From positions 1-17,504 of the forward strand of contig JBJEJH010000003.1 of the NCBI GenBank assembly GCA_051877855.1: a stretch of 17,504 nucleotides of DNA, written 5' to 3'. This document shows positions 1 through 8,164 of this stretch, one piece after another. Positions within the stretch are counted from its first letter, which is position 1; each line of letters begins with the position of its first letter. Both the position numbers and the translations under genes were made by a program. Origin of the DNA: MGBC120314 sp051877855 (GTDB taxonomy: Bacteria > Bacillota > Clostridia > Lachnospirales > Lachnospiraceae). The notes under the pieces were generated by a model. The model was given only the letters and a program-made list of their open reading frames with translations. It was not told where the DNA came from and did not search any database.

Positions 1-2905
1 TGATTGCATATTTGATTTTGGTACCGGCATCATATACTTTATCACCGATTTTCCAGCCCTTAAATACATACACGCCTCTTGTCGGTGTTGGAAGAGTTAT
101 TGCATTGTATTCTATAATGTCATCGGACGTAGCAGAATCACTTAAATCTGATTTATCCAGTTCGTAAGTAATAGAGGTCTCGCCATCAACCTCTCCGCCT
201 TCCATGTCAAGCTCAACTTTAGCCGAAGGAAATGCTGTAAATCGATACGTAGCAATCAGATTAATACCAAATTCACTCTCACACTGATATAATAGTGTTG
301 ATTTATTGCTATCAGCATATACTCTTATATATGTCTTGGTGTCAGCATCCGTTTCATATGCAATATAGTTACCCTCTGTTAAGGTTACATTACTTCCTGC
401 AATAATCCACTTGTCAAATGCATAACCTTCCTTTGTCGGATTTGCTTTTAATGTGTAATACTGGTTGTTTCCACTGGCTTTTAAATCATACTCATCATCC
501 GCATAACTTCCACCCTCTTTATCAAAAATGATTGTGGAGTCCTTAGAGAATAACAGAGTAATCTTTTTTAAGCTTGTATCAGCATCGGATACTGTGTATC
601 TAAGCGGAAGCTCATCCACTGACTTGTATTCTCCGTTAACAAATCCACCATTGTAAGTGTAGCCCTCTTCTGCCACCGGATAGAGCTCAATTGTGGAGCC
701 AACGCTGACTAAAGCCTCGCTACCAGTGGTAGTAATACCATTTACCTGTGCAACTGCCGCACCGCCCTTTGTTGCACCATACTCAAAAAGCTGTGTCTTA
801 GGTGGTACTTCTGCAGTGAAATAAACATTATCAAGCAGGTTTCCGAAACTTATTTTATTACCACTTGCCGCTATGCTTACAAAGGCAAAGGTTGTCTCAA
901 ATTGACCATCCGGAACTACATAATTACCGGTGTATGAGTTCCACTGAGTATTCCCATCTGTATAGCTTCTTGTGCCATTATCAGATATGGTATTATATTT
1001 ATCTAACAAATCCCCCGAAATTCCTGCAACGCTGTTATTATGACTCGTATAATATTCAAGAACCGCCATAACATCAGCAGGCTTTCCAATCCACAGTTCC
1101 ATGGTATCATTACCACTACGTCCTCTATGAGAAAATCCCCATTTCAGCGTATTGCCTGAGAATGTACTTACCGTCTGGTAAAGTGCTCCAACCTGATTAG
1201 CGCAAAGTTCAGCAAACTGATAACCATCGACTGTAGTTGAAGTGTGATATGCACTGTTGGCCGCAGACATATTCTTGCTTGGTCTTGCAAATTCGATCTT
1301 TTTATCCCTTGCCGTTGTTTTCCACGCAATGGAACTAGTTGTATCCGGCATAATACTGTACCAGCTTCCAATAGCCGGAGCTTCAAAGCTTCCGTTCTGT
1401 ATGGATGTAGGCAGTGTCGAACGCCAGACAGCATACAGATGAATTGTGGCACCATCCACATCCGTAAAATCACTGACAGATGCATTATCGGTATACTCTG
1501 CCTGGGAAGAACTTGGTGATGTTGCCCATCCTAAGAATTCACACGCACCTCCGGTTGATGAGACAGGTGCCGAAAACATTCCTGACACTGACTTAAGAGT
1601 AAATGTATCATCCGCCACTGTAAAGGAACGACTCTGTGAAGTGTCTGCTCCACCTTTTATTGTTCCACCATTTGCATGATACTGAATGGTATAATTAGCA
1701 CTCCTATCTACCCAGTGAGCATAAAGCTCTGTTTCTGCAGTATAGTTACCTGTAATATATCCATTTGCATTGATTATCTGTGTTCCGCTTCCACCTTGTT
1801 CTGTATAATAACCCGCAAAATCATATCCATCTTTCTTAGGAATTAAGATCTTATTCGCATCAGTGGCCATTACTTTAGTACAAGATTCATTCAGATAATA
1901 ACCCGTACCATACTTTTCATGAATTGTCTTAGTTCCCGGATAAGTGGCATCACCGGAATTTAATGTAATATCAAAAGGTAAAGTTTCCCACTGGGCATAG
2001 AGAGTAAATGTACCATTATTTGTAGCTGTAAGATTATTTACTTCTGCTCCATCAGCATACGAAGTACCACTTCCATTCGCCTGTGTGTTCCATCCTTTGA
2101 ATTCATAACCTTCTAAAGAATACTGATTTATTGTCAGACTCTGAGCAGTATCGTAGGTAAAATCCTGATTTGACATAGTACCGCTAACATCAGATGGTGA
2201 GTTGGCAGGTTTGTTCTTGTTAAAAGTTACATTATATCTATTTGGAGTCCAGTTCTCATATATCGTAGTCGCTGATTTCAAATCCGTTGTACTTGAAACC
2301 TGAGTTCCCCCAACCGAATTCTTAGTCCAATGGCTAAAGGTATATCCGGTTCTTGCAGACGGAGACGGAATGGATGTTCCATTGCTTCCATTTACATATT
2401 GCGTGTTTCCAGATTCATTATCATATTTATATAAAATAAGCGACGAAGTAGTACCATCATATCGCTGACGTGTAATAGTATAATTAGTTACAGTGTTGAA
2501 ATATAAGTTAGCTTGCTTGTCAAATGTGCTTCCTGTCTCAGCATAATAGCAGTAATATGTATTACCTCTCACCAACTCAACATCAGCCTTTACTGTACTT
2601 GATATTCTACCTACCTGTTCGGTTTTATCTTTATATACATACATGTAGTTACTAACACAATTGTGTCTATACCAAATATTAATATTATCATTTTTAGCAC
2701 ATATAAACCCATAACTTACTAAATCATCATAATCATAGTCACTACTACTGGAACTATAACTATAACAGTTATATGGATTCCCCGGTGTATATGTTGCCGC
2801 CTGCACTTTCATCGGCTTTGTAATCGTCACAAGGCTCATCACCATAACAAAACTCATCAGGAATGCTGTCAGCCTTTTTGTAAGTTTCTTTCCATGTTTT
2901 TTCAT
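1..2905 (-). CDS. Large secreted InlB-repeat surface protein (N-terminal part, runs off the left edge)
   Basis: An uninterrupted reading frame of 968 codons starts at the ATG at 2905 and is still open at the window edge. The start is set by a GAGAGGAG ribosome binding site about 10 bases upstream and by a classical signal peptide (residues 1-36: KKHGKK basic end, hydrophobic core, VQA-A cleavage). Next comes a Ser/Tyr/Asp-rich N-terminal region (about 37-145). Four InlB B/Listeria-Bacteroides-type repeat units (Flg_new family) then end at about residues 219 (YENW), 306 (LYAQW), 397 (LYAHW) and 490 (LYAVW). A module starting with NGSFEAP (about 497-700) looks like a galactose-binding/jelly-roll fold. 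Further repeat-like units with FDKW and FKGW follow. Such proteins are cell-surface adhesins or carbohydrate binders; the anchor should lie in the missing C-terminus. The exact ligand is unknown. Confidence 0.88.
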   Translation of the reverse strand, partial: MKKHGKKLTKRLTAFLMSFVMVMSLVTITKPMKVQAATYTPGNPYNCYSYSSSSSDYDYDDLVSYGFICAKNDNINIWYRHNCVSNYMYVYKDKTEQVGRISSTVKADVELVRGNTYYCYYAETGSTFDKQANLYFNTVTNYTITRQRYDGTTSSLILYKYDNESGNTQYVNGSNGTSIPSPSARTGYTFSHWTKNSVGGTQVSSTTDLKSATTIYENWTPNRYNVTFNKNKPANSPSDVSGTMSNQDFTYDTAQSLTINQYSLEGYEFKGWNTQANGSGTSYADGAEVNNLTATNNGTFTLYAQWETLPFDITLNSGDATYPGTKTIHEKYGTGYYLNESCTKVMATDANKILIPKKDGYDFAGYYTEQGGSGTQIINANGYITGNYTAETELYAHWVDRSANYTIQYHANGGTIKGGADTSQSRSFTVADDTFTLKSVSGMFSAPVSSTGGACEFLGWATSPSSSQAEYTDNASVSDFTDVDGATIHLYAVWRSTLPTSIQNGSFEAPAIGSWYSIMPDTTSSIAWKTTARDKKIEFARPSKNMSAANSAYHTSTTVDGYQFAELCANQVGALYQTVSTFSGNTLKWGFSHRGRSGNDTMELWIGKPADVMAVLEYYTSHNNSVAGISGDLLDKYNTISDNGTRSYTDGNTQWNSYTGNYVVPDGQFETTFAFVSIAASGNKISFGNLLDNVYFTAEVPPKTQLFEYGATKGGAAVAQVNGITTTGSEALVSVGSTIELYPVAEEGYTYNGGFVNGEYKSVDELPLRYTVSDADTSLKKITLLFSKDSTIIFDKEGGSYADDEYDLKASGNNQYYTLKANPTKEGYAFDKWIIAGSNVTLTEGNYIAYETDADTKTYIRVYADSNKSTLLYQCESEFGINLIATYRFTAFPSAKVELDMEGGEVDGETSITYELDKSDLSDSATSDDIIEYNAITLPTPTRGVYVFKGWKIGDKVYDAGTKIKYAI

Positions 2906-2988
2906 ATGTTTATTACTCCTCTCTAATACCGCATCCAACGCCACCATTCGCACCGTTAGTACCATTCCCTGCATTGCCTTCTGATGCA

Positions 2989-3042
2989 ATTACAGTTCGT
3001 CATCAGATATTTCCACAATTCTTTGGTTATTTGTTGGTTATT
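2989..3042 (-). promoter_or_regulatory. Candidate activator-dependent promoter of the InlB-repeat protein
   Basis: On the minus strand, a TTGTGG (-35, 3013-3018) and a TGTAAT (-10, 2989-2994) are separated by 18 bases. Directly upstream of the weak -35 lie two perfect 9-bp direct repeats. Their plus-strand sequence is TTGGTTATT, at 3023-3031 and 3034-3042, offset by 11 bp. Direct repeats of about one helical turn abutting a poor -35 are the usual layout for OmpR/SARP-type activators. The promoter match itself is weak, so this is a proposal. Confidence 0.35.
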
Positions 3043-3122
3043 GTACCACACGAAGTGTTGCAGAACCGTTGCAGATTAGCCCTAAAAAGGTAGAAAAATG
3101 AAAAAATTTTAAAAATTTTCCG

Positions 3123-4376
3123 TTAAAACTCCAAACTATTTGCATTAAGAAGAAAATATTTCATACCCATGATTACAAATCCTTCATCATTTCTCCATGG
3201 CTTTTTCGTTCCGTTTACTATAACAATCTTCTTAAAGGAATCTGGGATGTTTCTTAATGAATTGAGCTCCTGTGCCTGTTTTTCCTCAGAAGTCATATCA
3301 TAAGCCACCTGAATGTAATACCTCTGGCTGCCCTGATTTACTACAAAATCAACCTCCAGCTGTTTATGAACTCTCTTTCCTTCGCTATCATTTGTAAATA
3401 CATCTACAATACCAATATCCACATTATAACCACGTACAAGCAATTCGTTATAGACAATATTCTCCATAATATGAGTAGGCTCTTGCTGTCTGAAATTTAA
3501 TCTGGCATTTCTAAGTCCCACATCAGAAAAATAATATTTCCGATTTGCTCCTACATATTTTCTACCCTTAATGTCGTATCTATCAGCTTTAGAAATCAAA
3601 AATGCTTCTGCCAAATAATCAATATGGTTTGAGATGGTTTTATTACTATAATTGATACCCCGTTCACTTTTAAAAGTATTGGATATTTTGGTTGGATTTG
3701 TAGGTGCTCCTATGGCAGAAGCAAGAATATCCACCAGAGTTCCAATTTCATCAACATTCTGAATCTTATTTCTCTCTACTACATCCTTAATATAAACATT
3801 TGTAAAAATATTTTTTAAGTATTCTGATTTCTGTCTCTCCATAGGAAACTGTACTACCTGTGGAAGTCCGCCATATATCATGTATTCATCCCAAGCATCA
3901 TCATAATCTCCATCGAAAGCTGCATAGAACTCGGCAAAGGATAATGGATAGATTCTTATTTCATCCCCTCTGCCTCTGAATTCAGTTACAATGTCGCTAG
4001 ATAAAAATTTGGAGTTACTTCCAGTTACATATACATCAATGTTGCTTATTCGAAGCAGACTGTTTAGAACTTCCTCAAATCGTGGCATAAACTGTACTTC
4101 ATCCAAAAGTAAATAATACTTCTGCTCATCTTTCATTACATCTTTGATATGCTGATAACACTTCTTTGGATCTCTCAGCTCCTCATTTTCAATACCATCC
4201 AATGCTATCTCAATGATGTGTTCACTATCCACACCATTCTCCAATAAATACTTTTTAAACAGCACAAATAACAGAAATGATTTCCCGCATCTCCTGATCC
4301 CTGTAATAATCTTAATCATTCCATTATCTTTTCGTATTTTTAACTGTTCAAGGTATGTATCTCTTTTAATTTCCAT
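3123..4376 (-). CDS. AAA_14/DUF4143 family ATPase
   Basis: A 417-residue cytosolic ATPase of the stand-alone AAA_14 plus DUF4143 type. Walker A is GIRRCGKS (26-33) and Walker B is YLLLDEVQ (88-95, D92/E93). Sensor-like VTGSNS sits at about 117-122 and FRGR at 133-136. The GGLPQVV signature of the family is at 169-175. The C-terminal half (about 200-417) carries a restriction-endonuclease-like core (ENIVYNELLVRG, EVDFVV, YYIQVAY). The start is the ATG at 4376, because AAGGAG (4384-4389) lies 7 bases upstream; an ATG ten codons earlier lacks a site. These genes are common, often mobile and of unclear role (possibly toxin/defence-like or housekeeping). It is monocistronic here, with its own promoter at 4423-4451. 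Confidence 0.92.
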   Translation of the reverse strand: MEIKRDTYLEQLKIRKDNGMIKIITGIRRCGKSFLLFVLFKKYLLENGVDSEHIIEIALDGIENEELRDPKKCYQHIKDVMKDEQKYYLLLDEVQFMPRFEEVLNSLLRISNIDVYVTGSNSKFLSSDIVTEFRGRGDEIRIYPLSFAEFYAAFDGDYDDAWDEYMIYGGLPQVVQFPMERQKSEYLKNIFTNVYIKDVVERNKIQNVDEIGTLVDILASAIGAPTNPTKISNTFKSERGINYSNKTISNHIDYLAEAFLISKADRYDIKGRKYVGANRKYYFSDVGLRNARLNFRQQEPTHIMENIVYNELLVRGYNVDIGIVDVFTNDSEGKRVHKQLEVDFVVNQGSQRYYIQVAYDMTSEEKQAQELNSLRNIPDSFKKIVIVNGTKKPWRNDEGFVIMGMKYFLLNANSLEF

Positions 4377-4395
4377 AGTGTCGCTCCTTGTTTTT

Positions 4396-4406
4396 GTGCA
4401 TTGCAC
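4396..4406. promoter_or_regulatory. Perfect dyad (GTGCA-T-TGCAC) in the ATPase leader, candidate operator
   Basis: An 11-bp perfect inverted repeat with a single central base lies between the -10 box (4423-4428) and the ribosome binding site (4384-4389) of the ATPase gene, close to the expected transcription start. Its position fits a repressor site. The short length makes chance a real alternative. Confidence 0.3.
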
Positions 4407-4422
4407 TAATTTTAGTAATATT

Positions 4423-4451
4423 ATTTTACCGCTAAATCTTATTTACTTCAA
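4423..4451 (-). promoter_or_regulatory. SigA-type promoter of the AAA_14 ATPase gene
   Basis: On the minus strand, TTGAAG (4446-4451) and TAAAAT (4423-4428) are separated by exactly 17 bases in AT-rich DNA, about 47 bases upstream of the chosen ATG. Good consensus match and position. Confidence 0.6.
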
Positions 4452-4507
4452 TAGCCATTACTATTTTTTGTGCATTTTCACCTTTTTATGCAATATAAAA
4501 TTATATA

Positions 4508-4547
4508 AGAAAACTTCGGATAGCATCTTCTGCCTCCGAAGTTTTCT
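4508..4547 (-). terminator. Intrinsic terminator of the signalling operon
   Basis: A 13-bp perfect inverted repeat (AGAAAACTTCGGA at 4508-4520 and TCCGAAGTTTTCT at 4535-4547) with a 14-base loop lies 16 bases after the response regulator stop. On the minus strand it is followed by an AT-rich stretch (TATATAATTTTATA). It separates the operon from the downstream ATPase promoter. Confidence 0.8.
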
Positions 4548-4563
4548 GTTCCTGCCTTCTGAA

Positions 4564-5346
4564 CTATTCAGTCGCACTTTTTATTCCACTGATTGTCATT
4601 TCGCCCCAGCTGTACTGTGCCATGTATTCGCCCTGATAGAGATTCACGGCATAGATTTTTCCATCCAGCCAGTCGTAATAATCACAGTCCACCTTTCCTC
4701 TGTCAATACCGATTTTCCCCCGCTGTCTTATAATGATATCTTCGCATCCCACACCGGAAAATGTATCCTTTAAGTCTTTGATTAAACTGCGAAAATAACT
4801 GGTTGAATAATTATCACCCCATAAAATTGCCATAATCTCACCACTGGTACACAATACGCCTCTGCGGTCAACCAGATATGCCAGCATTTCTTTTGTCAGA
4901 TCGTATTTAAACCTTACAGGCTGTCCGTCTATAAAGACTTCAAAATTCCCGAAGATCTGAAAATATACCCGCGCCTTTCTCACAGGATGTATGGGAAATC
5001 TTAAGTTATCCAGCTCTTTTCTCACCTTTTCTGCCGTAATCGGTTTCATCATGTAGCCGCTTGCGTGCATCTCAAGAGCTTCTTTCATATAATCTGTATA
5101 GCCTGTGGCAAAGATAATATTCGTATGAGGATTTAGAAGCTTAATTTCTTTTGCCAGCTCCACACCGCTCATATTCCGCATCTGTATATCCAGCAGTGCA
5201 ACCTCACAGATTGTACTCTTACAGAACTCTAATGCATCCTTGGGTTTATTAAAGCTGTATATGTTTGCGGATGGCTCTGCCTTTTTCGCAGCTGACACAA
5301 GCCCGTCAAGTGCAATCTTCTCATCATCTAGCGCCAGTATATTCAT
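4564..5346 (-). CDS. Response regulator with receiver and SARP-like winged-helix output
   Basis: A 260-residue response regulator. The receiver (about 1-115) has the acidic pair D7/D8, phosphoacceptor D53 in ALLDIQM, T81 and K101 (KPI), all required residues being present. The C-terminal half (about 127-222) is an OmpR/SARP-type winged helix (FGNFEVFIDG, LTKEMLAYLVDRRG, EIMAILWGD, SLIKDLK). The tail LYQGEYMAQYSW resembles the opening of a BTAD (bacterial transcriptional activation) domain but stops after one helix, so this is a short form. Its ATG overlaps the kinase stop codon (ATGA), with GGAGG 7 bases upstream. It is therefore translationally coupled to the LytS-type kinase and most likely its partner. 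Expected role: phosphorylation-dependent DNA-binding activator; targets are not visible. Confidence 0.92.
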   Translation of the reverse strand: MNILALDDEKIALDGLVSAAKKAEPSANIYSFNKPKDALEFCKSTICEVALLDIQMRNMSGVELAKEIKLLNPHTNIIFATGYTDYMKEALEMHASGYMMKPITAEKVRKELDNLRFPIHPVRKARVYFQIFGNFEVFIDGQPVRFKYDLTKEMLAYLVDRRGVLCTSGEIMAILWGDNYSTSYFRSLIKDLKDTFSGVGCEDIIIRQRGKIGIDRGKVDCDYYDWLDGKIYAVNLYQGEYMAQYSWGEMTISGIKSATE

Positions 5347-7121
5347 GCCTCATCCTCCTTTGGAATACGGATTGTCGATATGGTTCCTTTTCCCGGTTCG
5401 CTCTGAATATCCAGTGTGGCATGACACAGGATGTCAAGTCTCTGCCGTACATTCCGGATACCTACGTGGGCTCCTTTCTCTTTTTCTTGTGTTCCGGAAA
5501 CAAACCCTACACCATCATCGGACACGATAACCTCATAAAAGTCCGGACATTCCTTCACGGTAAGTATTACCGTTCCGCCACCTTCCTCTTTCTGACAGAT
5601 TCCATGCTTAACTGCATTTTCCACAAGGGGCTGTACGGACAGAGCAGGCAGCATAAAGTCTGTACGTTCTATGTGATACACCACATTCAAATCCTTACCG
5701 AACCGAAGCTGTTCCAGCTTCAAGTACGTTTTTACATGGTTTAATTCCTCCTCAAAGGAAATCAACGAATTTCGGTCTACTGCACTGAGACTCCTCCGAA
5801 GGTAATCGGAGAAATCACTGATTGCCTGCTGTGCCATCCCCACATCCTTCTCGCACAGATGATAGATGGAATTGAGTGAGTTGTAAATAAAGTGTGGCTG
5901 GATCTGGCTCATGGCAAGACTAATCTGATTCTCTTTCAGTTCCCTCTCAAGCTCCTTTGCCCGAATGGATGCCTGATAATTAACCGCCACTAACTTGACA
6001 TCCCACAATAGCAGGAATATAAACAATGCACCAAAGACCGCCTTTATGCAGATACCACTCTTCCATAAGGAAAGATAGGCATTCAACAGCTCCGCTATCA
6101 GTACTACAGACAGCACCACCGCAGAAATCAGTAGAATCCACTCATGCCTTTTACTTACTTTTATTTCCCTGACACAAAGGACAATCAAAATCAGGCTGAC
6201 AATACCCTGAATAACCGCCCAGTACATACCTGTATCATAAATTTTCATCATCCCTGCAAGGGATACCGCCAGACAGATAAAATCTGCAATCATCAAAACA
6301 TATACTGTGATCTGTGCTATCTTCTTTTGTTTTTCGTGCAGTAATTCCGTGATTCCTGCCGTAAACATCACTGCCGCAAGCATCATGGCTACCTGCCTCA
6401 CATAAGTGTTGAACACTATCTGATTGTTCCGCAGGGAAATGTCTTTTGTGTCAAGATACATATACACACCCATGAGCAGGGACATGAGCCCCGTCTCTAA
6501 TAAAAGCATGCTGTTTGGCAGATGCAAGAGCTGATAACCGATTGCCGTTCCGATGAGGGCAATGGATGCCACGAAAATAAAAATACAGAAATAGCGATAA
6601 GCCACCTCTTCCTTTTCATAGTATTGTTTTAATTGTGTCTCGCCGCTCATATAAAGTGAGTCCAGCAGTTCATTGTATGCTTCCTTATTTCCATAGCTGT
6701 GGGGATTATGCAGTTGAATTTCAATCACATCGTTCTCTGACATGGCAGGGAGTGACCACCCCTGCCAATCCGTACCACACATATCCTGATTGATTTCATT
6801 ACTAAAGCCGTATATATTCCCACCATTTACCGATACATTCATACCGATATGATTAAGATAAAAATAGATGTGGGCTCCTTCCGGAAGCTTAGGGTCAACT
6901 CTGCCCCGAAGTGACAGATCTCCGTCAAAGGCTGACAGATCTGTATCTTCCCTTAATGTCTGCCACTCTTCCCCGTTCTGGCTGTATTCGCCTACAAACT
7001 TTAATTGTAGTGCCATAGCCGGAACAGCCCGGTTGCTCCGTTTACAGACTATGAGACTGGCAGTTCCCGCAAATAGGAAGAGGATAACATATAGGATGAA
7101 ATTAATCTTGATTTTCTTCAA
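5343..7121 (-). CDS. LytS-type sensor histidine kinase with 7TMR-DISM-like membrane region
   Basis: A 592-residue membrane kinase, numbered from a TTG start at 7121. That start has AAGGAG (7128-7133) 6 bases upstream and sits 10 bases after the previous stop; an in-frame ATG at 7160 overlaps the previous gene and has no such site. An N-terminal anchor helix (about 4-25) is followed by an extracellular domain (about 26-173) that looks beta-rich. Seven predicted membrane segments (about 177-379) follow, the 7TMR-DISM layout. After a coiled coil come the His_kinase (PF06580) box SQIQPHFIYNSLNSI with H410, the N box LVENAVKHG (N502), DDGVGF, and the GIRNVRQRL G box of a HATPase_c domain. This kinase class usually pairs with LytTR or AraC regulators. 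Here it overlaps a SARP-like regulator gene by 4 bases. Confidence 0.93.
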   Translation of the reverse strand: MKKIKINFILYVILFLFAGTASLIVCKRSNRAVPAMALQLKFVGEYSQNGEEWQTLREDTDLSAFDGDLSLRGRVDPKLPEGAHIYFYLNHIGMNVSVNGGNIYGFSNEINQDMCGTDWQGWSLPAMSENDVIEIQLHNPHSYGNKEAYNELLDSLYMSGETQLKQYYEKEEVAYRYFCIFIFVASIALIGTAIGYQLLHLPNSMLLLETGLMSLLMGVYMYLDTKDISLRNNQIVFNTYVRQVAMMLAAVMFTAGITELLHEKQKKIAQITVYVLMIADFICLAVSLAGMMKIYDTGMYWAVIQGIVSLILIVLCVREIKVSKRHEWILLISAVVLSVVLIAELLNAYLSLWKSGICIKAVFGALFIFLLLWDVKLVAVNYQASIRAKELERELKENQISLAMSQIQPHFIYNSLNSIYHLCEKDVGMAQQAISDFSDYLRRSLSAVDRNSLISFEEELNHVKTYLKLEQLRFGKDLNVVYHIERTDFMLPALSVQPLVENAVKHGICQKEEGGGTVILTVKECPDFYEVIVSDDGVGFVSGTQEKEKGAHVGIRNVRQRLDILCHATLDIQSEPGKGTISTIRIPKEDEA

Positions 7122-7131
7122 AGTACTCTCC

Positions 7132-7737
7132 TTAAATTTTCTCTTTTTCCATCTGTGCATTAATTGAATCCTCTGAAGCGGCCATAGCTTTCAAAGTTTT
7201 ATCTAACAATTCATCAAGTTCCCATCCAAGCTGATTGGCACCTCTGGCAATAACCTCTCGTGAACACCCTGCTGCGAATCCGCTGCTCTTATATTTCTTC
7301 TTGAGAGACTTAAGTTCCATATCCTTTGTACTCTTAGATGGTCTCATAAGAGATGCGGACCAGATCAGTCCGGTAAGTTCATCTGCAGCAAACAGAATCT
7401 TCTCCATCTCATGAACCGGCTCAACGTCAATGGTTTTACCACAACCCACCGTAATTCCGTATCCATGTGAACATACTGCGTGAATGATGTCTTCTCCAAC
7501 GCCGCCTTCTCTTAGGAGTTCCGGTGCCTTAAGGCAGTGTTCCTCAGGATACACCTCAAAATCAATATCGTGAAGCAATCCTACAATTCCCCAATATTCT
7601 GCATCCGCACCATATCCCTGCTCATTAGCAAACCACTTCATAACAGCCTCTACCGTAAGCGCATGCTGAATGTGAAACGGATCCTTGTTGTATTTCTTTA
7701 ATAATTCAAATGCCTTGTCTCTTGAAATGTAATCCAT
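7132..7737 (-). CDS. HD-domain hydrolase-like protein
   Basis: A 201-residue soluble protein of the HD superfamily (HDIG-type predicted hydrolases). Metal-ligand candidates are H25 (FHIQHAL), H56/D57 (LLHDID), H86/H91 (IIHAVCSHGYG) and D119 (FAADELTGL), in the usual order H...HD...H...D. The substrate is unknown; the family includes phosphohydrolases and nucleotidases. A GAGG site lies 9 bases before the ATG. It ends 10 bases before the LytS-type kinase start, inside the signalling operon, 30 bases after the unrecognised 117-residue protein gene. Whether it has a regulatory role (for example nucleotide second messenger turnover) or is only a passenger cannot be told from sequence. Confidence 0.85.
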   Translation of the reverse strand: MDYISRDKAFELLKKYNKDPFHIQHALTVEAVMKWFANEQGYGADAEYWGIVGLLHDIDFEVYPEEHCLKAPELLREGGVGEDIIHAVCSHGYGITVGCGKTIDVEPVHEMEKILFAADELTGLIWSASLMRPSKSTKDMELKSLKKKYKSSGFAAGCSREVIARGANQLGWELDELLDKTLKAMAASEDSINAQMEKEKI

Positions 7738-7767
7738 TACTTATATCCTCTTTTCTATTATTTCTTC

Positions 7768-8121
7768 TCAATGTTCCTTAGTCAGTACATTCGTATGTCC
7801 AATTCGAACCTCATTCATCAACGTCACAACCTTGCCAACTGCCTTTTTAGAGTCGAAGAGAAACGGGAACTTTCCTTCGTCTGTAATAAGAATAATTCGT
7901 TCCACAGGGACCCCTCCTGCACAGCATCCTGTCACGTGCACACTACTCTTATCGAGGACATAATCCTTTACGGCTGCAAATGGCACATAACCGCCATCAG
8001 GCCGGTAAATTGCCTTTGTGCTCACTTTATATTGACCTACCCTCTTAGCTGATTTATAATCTTCCTTTGCATTAGATATTTCCTGCCCGGGAACAAGAGA
8101 TTGTAATTTCATCAAAAACAT
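7768..8121 (-). CDS. Small protein of unrecognised family
   Basis: A real small gene of 117 codons. A near-ideal GGAGG site lies 6 bases before the ATG at 8121, and it fits between its neighbours with gaps of 43 and 30 bases. No signal peptide or membrane segment is visible, so it is probably cytosolic. It looks mixed alpha/beta, with a VTGCCAGG stretch holding adjacent cysteines at about 65-66, followed by PVERIILITDEGKFPFLFDS, which reads like two beta strands. I do not recognise the family. Its place between a hybrid kinase and an HD protein suggests an accessory role in the same signalling unit, which is inference only. Confidence 0.75.
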   Translation of the reverse strand: MFLMKLQSLVPGQEISNAKEDYKSAKRVGQYKVSTKAIYRPDGGYVPFAAVKDYVLDKSSVHVTGCCAGGVPVERIILITDEGKFPFLFDSKKAVGKVVTLMNEVRIGHTNVLTKEH

Positions 8122-8164
8122 AATGTACCTCCAAAATCTGAGTAAATACCTTTCCCTTGCTGCT

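Noticed and set aside
865..1679. Several open frames of 60-105 codons on both strands within this stretch
   Set aside because: They lie inside the long minus-strand surface-protein frame, lack ribosome binding sites and encode Cys/His/Ile-rich sequence typical of antisense shadow frames.
3043..3070. TACAAT on the minus strand as -10 of the InlB-repeat gene
   Set aside because: No acceptable -35 lies 16-18 bases upstream (GTTCTG or GGTTCT only); the promoter at 2989-3018 is a better fit.
7122..7160. ATG at 7160 as start of the LytS-type kinase
   Set aside because: It overlaps the HD-protein gene by 29 bases and has no ribosome binding site, whereas TTG at 7121 has AAGGAG 6 bases upstream.
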